The position numbers were made by a program, and so were the translations under genes. A DNA stretch of 10,750 nucleotides, taken from CAZQYB01 sp964597535 (GTDB taxonomy: Bacteria > Planctomycetota > Phycisphaerae > Sedimentisphaerales > Anaerobacaceae). Location of the stretch: the NCBI GenBank assembly GCA_964597535.1, contig CAZQYB010000093.1, forward strand, positions 1-10,750, given 5' to 3'. Numbering within the stretch: the stretch's first letter is position 1; every line of letters begins with the position of its first letter. The notes beneath the pieces were generated by a model. That model was given only the letters and a program-made list of their open reading frames with translations, did no database searches and had not been told where the DNA came from. Of the stretch, positions 5,684 to 10,750 are shown in pieces.

Positions 5684-6712
5684 CTACCAGCCGTCATTGT
5701 CATCCTCCTGCTGCTGGTGCTGCTCTCTTGGGTGGGCGTTTTCGTAAACTTCTTTCAACCTGCCCGTGGTAAGATGGGTGTAAACCTGCGTGGTTGACAG
5801 TGACTGATGGCCGAGCAGTTCCTGAACGCTTCTTAAATCCGCACCGTTGTTGAGCATATGGGTGGCGAAGCTGTGTCGCAGGGTGTGTGGGCTGATTGCG
5901 GGGTCCAGGCCGGCCATTTTGAGATACTTGTCCATTTTGCGCCGTACGCTGCGAGTACTGAGACGCCCACCGTGCTTGTTCACAAACAAAACTTTCGAGT
6001 CAAAATTACTGTTGCTCTGGGCTCTTTTATTTCTGAACTCCATATAGTGCTGAATAACCTGCAAAGCAGATGAACTGATGGGTGCAATTCTTTCCTTTTT
6101 ACCTTTGCCCCTGACACGCACGACCTCGCCGAGGAAGTCTATATCTTCCATATTGAGCGCTACAAGCTCACTGACCCTTATACCAGTGCTGTAGAGCGTT
6201 TCGAGAATAGCTCTGTCCCTGGCGCCGAGCCAGTTATTCATCGGCGGGGTCTCGAGTAAGGTCTTTACTTCCTCGTATTCAAGGAACCTGGGGAGCTTTT
6301 TCTCCTGCTTCGGTGTTCTGACCGCCATAAGTGGATTGGAGCTTATCCTGTTTTTCCTGACAAGGAACTTGTAAAAGCTCCGCAACGTGCCAAGTTTGCG
6401 GGCTATGGTCGCTTTGGAATATTGCTTTTCATTCAAAAAAGCCAAATACGCTCTAACAGTATTGGCATCCACTGCGAGAAGCAATTGGTCAACATTGGTC
6501 TCGGTCTGCGTCGCCACGGCTGTAGCCGACACACTTTCAGTATGAGCCAACGAAATGGCCTTACCAGACATTGAGCTGTCCTCGGAGCGTCCAATTAGAA
6601 ACCCCCTAAACTGGACGAGGTCCGCACCATAACACTTAGCCGTATGTTCAGAGAAACGCTTTTCAAACCTTAAGTAACTTAGAAAATCCTGGACAATAAT
6701 GCTATCTTCCAT
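5684..6712 (-). CDS. xerC: Tyrosine recombinase, XerC/XerD family
   Basis: 342 aa with all catalytic residues visible: R179 (TGIRVSEL), K203 (RGKGKKER), H276 and R279 (HTLRHSFATH), H302 (LGHQSLSTTQ) and nucleophile Y311 (VYTH). The N-terminal SAM-like core-binding domain (about 1-130) is interrupted at about 41-80 by a Ser/Thr/Ala-rich insert, making the protein some 40 residues longer than the usual ~300. The C-terminus ends in a Gln/Asp-rich tail (QHQQQEDDNDGW). Xer proteins resolve chromosome dimers at dif with FtsK; XerC and XerD cannot be told apart safely by eye, so the symbol is a best guess. ATG 6712 is preceded by AGGTAGGTG, a usable SD about 5 nt away. It lies 86 bp after the small gene at 6799 and ends in a clear terminator. 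It is beside a mobile-looking patch, but the full motif set and position in a run of housekeeping genes favour the chromosomal Xer over an integrase. Confidence 0.92.
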   Translation of the reverse strand: MEDSIIVQDFLSYLRFEKRFSEHTAKCYGADLVQFRGFLIGRSEDSSMSGKAISLAHTESVSATAVATQTETNVDQLLLAVDANTVRAYLAFLNEKQYSKATIARKLGTLRSFYKFLVRKNRISSNPLMAVRTPKQEKKLPRFLEYEEVKTLLETPPMNNWLGARDRAILETLYSTGIRVSELVALNMEDIDFLGEVVRVRGKGKKERIAPISSSALQVIQHYMEFRNKRAQSNSNFDSKVLFVNKHGGRLSTRSVRRKMDKYLKMAGLDPAISPHTLRHSFATHMLNNGADLRSVQELLGHQSLSTTQVYTHLTTGRLKEVYENAHPREQHQQQEDDNDGW

Positions 6713-6798
6713 AATTCACCTACCTGATTTAATCCAGCGTACAGGTATATAGCAGTTAGTTTTTCCGTTCACTATACGCTATAACCGTCCGCTGCTTT

Positions 6799-7041
6799 CT
6801 AATTTGCCTGCACTTTTGCATCCGTACCTTTTTGCAGTATTTCGTCCGCCTGGCCAATGAGCGATTGGGTCAGTTTGAAGCTGAGTACCGCTGCATCAAA
6901 CCAATCAAAATCCGTCCGGTGGTTCTTTACCTGTTCAACCAGAGCATCGAGAAGTTTATCTTCACAGCCGCTATCATAACGAAATATAAACTTCTGCGTT
7001 CCTTTGTTTAAGACCAGTTGTCGCTTCGCTCTTTGCATCAT
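6799..7041 (-). CDS. Small protein of unknown function (80 aa)
   Basis: I do not recognise a family. From ATG 7041 the protein begins MMQRAKRQLVL, continues through KFIFRYDSGCEDKLLDALVE and a WFDAAVLSFKLTQSLIGQADE segment, and ends TDAKVQAN at TAG 6799-6801. It looks like a compact soluble alpha/beta protein: a basic start, a short beta stretch (KFIFRY), then two or three amphipathic helices. There is no signal peptide or membrane segment, and only one Cys. A TTG at 7068 would add nine residues (MFFRLKLFV); ATG 7041 or 7038 seems more natural, but no clear SD supports any of them. Codon use and strand fit the neighbouring genes, and the spacing to xer (86 bp) allows co-transcription. It could be missed or overcalled by gene finders. 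Confidence 0.6.
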   Translation of the reverse strand: MMQRAKRQLVLNKGTQKFIFRYDSGCEDKLLDALVEQVKNHRTDFDWFDAAVLSFKLTQSLIGQADEILQKGTDAKVQAN

Positions 7042-7279
7042 TACAAACAGTTTTAACCGGAAAAACAAATCGGCTCAAAATTCGCCAGGCACCTTGTATA
7101 AACAGCTACATTCTTTATCGGTCTAAAAACAATTTACTTAAGACGAAATTTCGATTTTTCCTACAAAGCGTGATAAAATCAATGCTTTGGAAATCGACAC
7201 AACCTTTTTATCGGCCAATAAGACTTACATCTTTACAAACTGAAGGTGAATGTTAGCAAATTACGGGCAAATTTACACA

Positions 7280-7307
7280 AATTTATTGTGCTGTCTCGAT
7301 ATGTCAA
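7280..7307 (-). promoter_or_regulatory. Putative promoter upstream of the small unknown gene
   Basis: On the minus strand TTGACA (7307-7302) is followed after 16 bp by TAAATT (7285-7280). The -35 box is perfect and the -10 box is four of six. It lies just past the radical SAM stop and would give a leader of about 230 nt before ATG 7041. The 7042-7316 gap is AT-rich and holds a 10-bp palindrome CGAAATTTCG (7144-7153), but no other gene that I can see. Confidence 0.4.
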
Positions 7308-7316
7308 GATTCGCCT

Positions 7317-8258
7317 CTAATTTGCTTTGAAGAAGGTGGTTCCGTCCTTCTGCTCCGAATCAATGATGCCCTGCCGTTGGAAATGACCAATATACTTCAA
7401 CACCTCGTTACGGTGGAGCCCTAATCCTGAGCATATATCATTCAGCGAGCAAGGCCTGCGTTTCAGCATTGATAACACATCTTCTGCTTTGGTTTCGGGC
7501 TCCTCAACGCGCTCGTCCCGGCTGCTGAGTGAAAAATCAGTCACGACCTCACAGTTTTCGCCCAGCTTGGCAGCTATAGTGCGCAACTTTTCGTCATCCA
7601 CTCTTTTTACGTCGGCTTCTGCCGTGGGTCGCACGGCCGTATTGAGCTGGACCTTGTCGGGCCCAACACGCTTTATTATTCTATTGATTTTGTCAATCTG
7701 GTCGGCATCGGTATTCAGGCCCTCCACTAAAAAAACCTCAAGCCATATCCGGCCTGTAAACTCCTTTCTAAATGCGTATAAGCCCGAAACCAGCTTTTCA
7801 ATACTAATATCCCTATGGGGGCGATTTATTTTCCGGAAAGTCTCTTCGTCCCCGGCATCCAAAGAAGGCACTACCAGGTCAGCTTTTGCACAATCCGCCC
7901 GCACATCCTGTCTGTACAGCAAAGTGCCATTGGTTAATATAGCTACAGGAATGTCAGTAATTTTTTTTATGCCGTCTATAAGTTCGCCAAACCGTGAATT
8001 CAGGGTCGGCTCGCCGGAGCCGCTAAGGGTAATAAAATCAGCTTGCAGTGGTTCATTTAATCTATCTTTCAACTCGGCCAGAACCGCTTCTATCGGGACG
8101 TACTCTTTGCGTTCGACGGTCTTATTAGTAGTTCTGCCAAGCTGGCAATAGAGACAATCGAGGGAGCATACCTTGAACGGCACAATATCAACGCCAAGAC
8201 TTAGCCCCAGCCTCCGTGAAGGCACAGGCCCAAATAAATATTTTCTTTCTTCAACCAT
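7317..8258 (-). CDS. Radical SAM protein (COG0731 / wyosine-synthesis-like family) with C-terminal winged helix
   Basis: 313 aa. The N-terminus FGPVPSRRLGLSLGVDIVP leads to the [4Fe-4S] motif C31-x3-C35-x2-C38 (CSLDCLYC). The SAM-binding GSGEPTLN follows at about 80-87, then ILTNGTLL and LDAGDEETFRKINRP. This combination marks the COG0731 Fe-S oxidoreductases, distant relatives of the TYW1 tRNA-modification enzyme; the bacterial members mostly lack a proven reaction. Residues from about 258 (EDVLSMLKRRPCSLNDICSG, then HRNEVLKYIGHF and GIIDSEQKDGTTFF) look like a winged-helix module, so the protein may bind nucleic acid or use it for pairing. ATG 8258 has no clear SD. It lies 56 bp after the lipid kinase stop and may share its transcript. 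The fold and cofactor are certain; the substrate is unknown. Confidence 0.88.
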   Translation of the reverse strand: MVEERKYLFGPVPSRRLGLSLGVDIVPFKVCSLDCLYCQLGRTTNKTVERKEYVPIEAVLAELKDRLNEPLQADFITLSGSGEPTLNSRFGELIDGIKKITDIPVAILTNGTLLYRQDVRADCAKADLVVPSLDAGDEETFRKINRPHRDISIEKLVSGLYAFRKEFTGRIWLEVFLVEGLNTDADQIDKINRIIKRVGPDKVQLNTAVRPTAEADVKRVDDEKLRTIAAKLGENCEVVTDFSLSSRDERVEEPETKAEDVLSMLKRRPCSLNDICSGLGLHRNEVLKYIGHFQRQGIIDSEQKDGTTFFKAN

Positions 8259-8314
8259 TATTTTATTGCGTTAGTTTTTTACGCAGCAATCAACAGGGAT
8301 GAGGCACAACAAAT

Positions 8315-9259
8315 TTACCCCAAAGCCCTGATAATCCTTGTTCTTATCCCTGCCGGCCTGGCATCTTCCGGGACAATGCAATTGACAGCGTCGGGAATGA
8401 CTTTAATTCGCATGGGCAAGGCCGGCCCCGGGTCGCCGTCTATCTCGGTCTTCATATCAGCTACTTGCGAACTTACAGTGATGTCTTTGCCCTGGCGATA
8501 AATAACATCAGCACTGTAGGCGTGTTGTTTCAAAACGGTCACCAGTGAATGCTTTAGCAGATGCAGTCGAGAGGCGCATTTATAAATACAGACATCCAAC
8601 AATCCGTCGCCAAAATCGGCGTGGTGCAATATCTGGAGGCCCATAGCATATCTCGATACATTCCCGACAAAAACAAGTCCGGGGCCTTCGAAGACCTCTT
8701 CGCCATCGATTTCCACCTTTATCGCATCGTATTTGTAATCCCAGAATGTTCGCCAGAGGGGCCAGAAATAATCAAAGTAATCTATGTGCCCCTTGCGCTG
8801 TTCACTGACGCGTTTTATAACCTGCCCGTCAAACCCAAAACCGGCTATGCAAGTAAAACACCTGCCATTTGCACTTCCGAGGTCCAAAGGCCGGATGTAA
8901 CCGGCATCGAAGGTTCTTATTGTTGTTTTTAATCTTTCATCGAACCCCAATTCACTCGCCAGCAAATTCTCCGTCCCACAGGGCACTATCAGCAAGGGTT
9001 TATCACTGCCCTCCAGACCGTGTGCAACCTCTCTGACAGTGCCGTCTCCGCCGACGACAACAACCATCGCGCAGTCATAGTCAACCGCGGCCTCAGTAGC
9101 TAATTCGCAGGCATCTTCCAAAGAGGCGGTTAGACTGACCCTGACCTCAAAACCTTTTTTGGCAAGATATTCCTCAAACTGGCGCCCTACTATTTTACTG
9201 CTGGTCGCCCCTGCCTTAGGGTTTACAATATAGGCAATATAACCATCATCCGGCTTCAT
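8315..9259 (-). CDS. Diacylglycerol kinase-type lipid kinase (DAGK catalytic domain, YegS/DgkB-like)
   Basis: 314 aa. The N-terminal IAYIVNPKAGA (8-18), the nucleotide-binding VVVVGGDGTVREVAHGL (66-82) and PCGTENLLASELG (93-105) are the diagnostic DAGK motifs. The C-terminal half has the family's beta-sandwich features (LVFVGNVSRYAMG, HADFGDGLLDV, and EIDGDPGPALP near the end). Such enzymes phosphorylate diacylglycerol or related lipids with ATP at the inner face of the membrane. The length fits the family. The ATG at 9259 directly abuts a heptad repeat (the gene strand reads ...ACGAATT then ATG), there is no SD, and the same TCATAATTCGTATCTCGT string recurs at 9389-9406, so the repeat may have supplied the start codon. 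The true lipid substrate cannot be read from the sequence. Confidence 0.9.
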   Translation of the reverse strand: MKPDDGYIAYIVNPKAGATSSKIVGRQFEEYLAKKGFEVRVSLTASLEDACELATEAAVDYDCAMVVVVGGDGTVREVAHGLEGSDKPLLIVPCGTENLLASELGFDERLKTTIRTFDAGYIRPLDLGSANGRCFTCIAGFGFDGQVIKRVSEQRKGHIDYFDYFWPLWRTFWDYKYDAIKVEIDGEEVFEGPGLVFVGNVSRYAMGLQILHHADFGDGLLDVCIYKCASRLHLLKHSLVTVLKQHAYSADVIYRQGKDITVSSQVADMKTEIDGDPGPALPMRIKVIPDAVNCIVPEDARPAGIRTRIIRALG

Positions 9260-9297
9260 AATTCGTATCTCGTATCTCGTGAAGCGTATTTCGTATC
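9259..9297 (-). repeat. Heptad repeat element, copy B, abutting the lipid kinase start codon
   Basis: On the plus strand the words are TCGTATC, TCGTATC, TCGTGAA, GCGTATT, TCGTATC (9263-9297), in exact 7-bp phase. Bases 9259-9294 match copy A (843-878, opposite strand) at 33 of 36 positions. Strand is given relative to the gene it precedes. Confidence 0.88.
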
Positions 9298-9318
9298 GAG
9301 CATCCGGTACCTAAAATC

Positions 9319-9340
9319 AGACTACCAACTACGAACTACG
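9319..9340. repeat. Heptad words, CGTAGTT type
   Basis: On the minus strand the words TCGTAGT and TGGTAGT follow ACGTAGT at 7-bp spacing (plus strand ACTACCAACTACGAACTACG). This is a third word type in the same 176-bp intergenic gap. Confidence 0.65.
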
Positions 9341-9348
9341 TCGGGTGG

Positions 9349-9377
9349 CAGCCCCAAAGCCGAAGGCTTTGGGGCTG
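9349..9377. repeat. Perfect 13-bp hairpin with GAA loop
   Basis: CAGCCCCAAAGCC (9349-9361) and GGCTTTGGGGCTG (9365-9377) are perfect complements around GAA. There is no T run on either strand, so it is not a standard intrinsic terminator. It lies between the CYTH and lipid kinase genes. It could act as an RNA stability or pausing element within the transcript, or be a dispersed palindrome. Confidence 0.8.
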
Positions 9378-9388
9378 GCTCAAATCGC

Positions 9389-9430
9389 TCATAATTCGTA
9401 TCTCGTGGTTCGATTTACGATTCACGAAAC
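9389..9430 (-). repeat. Heptad repeat element, copy C
   Basis: It starts with the same 18 bases as copy B (TCATAATTCGTATCTCGT) and continues in 7-bp phase as TCGTGGT, TCGATTT, ACGATTC, ACGAAAC with growing drift. It lies just downstream of the CYTH stop codon. Confidence 0.75.
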
Positions 9431-9435
9431 AATAT

Positions 9436-9972
9436 TCACATCTCTTGCTGACGGAGTTTTTTGGTCATTAAAGCTGCGTAACTGTCTGTGATGTGCAGCA
9501 AATCAGACAACCCTAAATTCTTTTGCACTTCAGCGATTCTATCTTCATCGGGTCCTTCTATTTCCACAAAGGAGCCCAACAACGGCAATTCGTCAAGAGC
9601 AACTTCGCACTGCCTAAGGCGCCAAACTCGACGTTTTTTCTCAACCACCAGTGCCCTTTCATATCCCAATTCCGAAAAGAGTTTCCGGGCCGAATCGGCA
9701 TCTTTGATTTCGAGTTCTATCTCCTGCCTTTTTTTGAAGCGGTCTTTTTCTTTAGCACCCTTATAAGTTAAAAACATTTTCTTATTTTGGCCCATTTGCT
9801 GTCGGCGCAGCCGCAGGCATCTATCGCTTTTTTTCAATGTATTGCTGGCATCATCAAAATAACTGTCTTTCTGCAGTTGCTCTTCTAAAAATTCAGCCCC
9901 GAGCCGGACTAACTTACTCTCTATTTCCTGCAGCGAATCAACCTTTAGCTTTGCTTCAATTTCCGTGCCCAT
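9436..9972 (-). CDS. CYTH-domain protein (class IV adenylate cyclase / triphosphatase-like)
   Basis: 178 aa, the normal size for a single CYTH domain. The N-terminal E4-x-E6-x-K8 (EIEAKLKV) is the family signature. It is followed by the alternating charged strands that line the tunnel: CLRLRRQ, FLTYKG, RQEIELEI, VEKKRRVWRL, VALDELPLLGSFVEIEG. CYTH enzymes bind triphosphates with divalent metal; members include CyaB cyclases, thiamine triphosphatases and polyphosphatases, and nearby-family assignment needs phylogeny. ATG 9972 is used; the upstream sequence has no strong SD, but the leuS stop is only 20 bp away, so it is probably translated from the leuS transcript. Confidence 0.9.
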   Translation of the reverse strand: MGTEIEAKLKVDSLQEIESKLVRLGAEFLEEQLQKDSYFDDASNTLKKSDRCLRLRRQQMGQNKKMFLTYKGAKEKDRFKKRQEIELEIKDADSARKLFSELGYERALVVEKKRRVWRLRQCEVALDELPLLGSFVEIEGPDEDRIAEVQKNLGLSDLLHITDSYAALMTKKLRQQEM

Positions 9973-9992
9973 TGGTCATCTAACGGATATAA

Positions 9993-10750
9993 TTAGGTGA
10001 TTATGCTTACAATTCTCGGCTTAACAACAATAATTTTCTTTGCCTGTTTACCGGCCATAGCGGCAATTACCTTTTCGCAATCCAGTGTTTTTTGTTTTAT
10101 CTGCTCCTCGTCAGCGTCGGCGGCAATATCTATTCTGTCCTTTATCCTGCCGTTGACCTGGACGGCCAATTCGATTTCTTTTTCCTTGATAAGCTCTTCG
10201 TCATATTTAGGCCAGGGCTCATAAGCAAGGCCGTCGTTATGGCCCAGCTTTTGCCAAAGCTCTTCGGCAATATGAGGTGCGAAGGGTGCGAGAATCAGAA
10301 TGAATTTCTCCACGGCCGATTTCGGTCTGACCGGCTGTTTGCTGAGATGATTTATGAAAATCATCATTGCACTTATTGCGGTGTTAAAGCCGAAATTTTC
10401 GATGTCATCACCGACTTTTTTAATTGTCTGATTGAGCAGACGCAGCGTGGGCTCATCGGCATCCGCATCTTTTACCTCTTCACAGAGCCGGCCGGTATCG
10501 GCATCAACAATCATTCGCCAAACCTTCTGCAGGAACCGATGTACGCCTTCAACGCCCTGCATACTCCAGGGTTTGATTGACTCCAACGGCCCCATAAACA
10601 TTTCATAAAGCCGCATCGAATCGGCGCCATAACCGGCGACAACCCTGTCCGGATTGATTACGTTGCCGCGGGACTTGCTCATCTTCTGGCCGTCCTCGCC
10701 GAGAATCATTCCCTGATTGACAAGCTTTTTGAACGGCTCTTTGGTGCTGA
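9993..10750 (-). CDS. leuS: Leucyl-tRNA synthetase, C-terminal part
   Basis: The frame is open to the right edge of the window, so the N-terminal catalytic start and editing domain are missing here. About 252 residues are visible. They begin STKEPFKKLVNQGMILGEDG, followed by the class I signature KMSKSRGN (KMSKS at about 10671-10685) and PDRVVAGYGADSMRLYEMF. The anticodon-binding helical domain follows (LAPFAPHIAEELWQKLG), then the bacterial LeuRS C-terminal domain (AVQVNGRIKDRI and the terminal KKIIVVKPRIVSIIT). It charges tRNA-Leu in the cytoplasm. It ends at TAA 9993-9995, 20 bp before the CYTH gene, so the two are likely co-transcribed. Confidence 0.97.
   Translation of the reverse strand, partial: STKEPFKKLVNQGMILGEDGQKMSKSRGNVINPDRVVAGYGADSMRLYEMFMGPLESIKPWSMQGVEGVHRFLQKVWRMIVDADTGRLCEEVKDADADEPTLRLLNQTIKKVGDDIENFGFNTAISAMMIFINHLSKQPVRPKSAVEKFILILAPFAPHIAEELWQKLGHNDGLAYEPWPKYDEELIKEKEIELAVQVNGRIKDRIDIAADADEEQIKQKTLDCEKVIAAMAGKQAKKIIVVKPRIVSIIT

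Noticed and set aside
4411..6712. Integrative element with the xer gene as its integrase
   Set aside because: The recombinase has chromosomal Xer features, its own terminator and housekeeping-type neighbours; no attachment-site pair or cargo beyond HNH-AP2 was found.
7489..8151. 220-codon plus-strand frame
   Set aside because: It is antisense to the radical SAM gene, whose Fe-S and SAM motifs are unmistakable on the other strand.
9349..9377. Intrinsic terminator after the CYTH gene
   Set aside because: The stem is excellent but no T run follows on either strand.

Overview
The window looks like a chromosomal stretch from a Phycisphaerae-type planctomycete. This is an inference. It rests on the HNH-AP2 protein type, the Xer recombinase with a long low-complexity insert, the weak or absent Shine-Dalgarno (SD) sequences, and intergenic DNA full of degenerate 7- and 8-bp word arrays, a texture I associate with Phycisphaerae assemblies. 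No rRNA, tRNA or CRISPR array is visible.

Layout from the left. Bases 1-396 hold the 3' end of a CapD/WbpM-type nucleotide-sugar dehydratase gene, whose stop codon lies in the first unit of a 22-23 copy 8-bp array (387-570). A 335-bp intergenic stretch follows with two clear hairpins, a sigma70-like promoter and a heptad repeat. It leads into one very long gene (906-4241, 1111 aa) for a membrane-anchored KAP-family P-loop NTPase with a roughly 700-residue helical C-terminus that I cannot assign. Next comes a 1.4-kb accessory patch (4242-5683). It has an HNH-AP2 endonuclease gene on the minus strand, flanked on both sides by the same palindromic element in direct orientation, plus heptad arrays and hairpins.

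From 5631 to the right edge everything is on the minus strand and looks like ordinary chromosome. Reading with transcription: leuS (3' part, KMSKS visible), a CYTH-domain phosphohydrolase/cyclase-like gene 20 bp behind it, a diacylglycerol-kinase-type lipid kinase gene, a radical SAM gene of the COG0731 type with a C-terminal winged helix, a small unknown gene, and a Xer tyrosine recombinase gene closed by a good intrinsic terminator. The leuS-CYTH pair is probably one transcript. The other links are looser, and the 176-bp CYTH-lipid kinase gap is filled with repeats and a 13-bp hairpin.

Two things deserve attention. First, degenerate 7-bp tandem words (TCGTNNN and AAATCCT types) occur at six or more intergenic sites, and one ~36-bp form sits just upstream of two unrelated start codons in the same orientation. 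Second, the orphan KAP NTPase has a sharp internal drop in GC and an in-frame 15-bp repeat inside its NTPase domain, next to a mobile-looking HNH-AP2 unit. The KAP gene is the best candidate here for an undescribed (possibly defence) function, but the window shows no partner genes to prove it.
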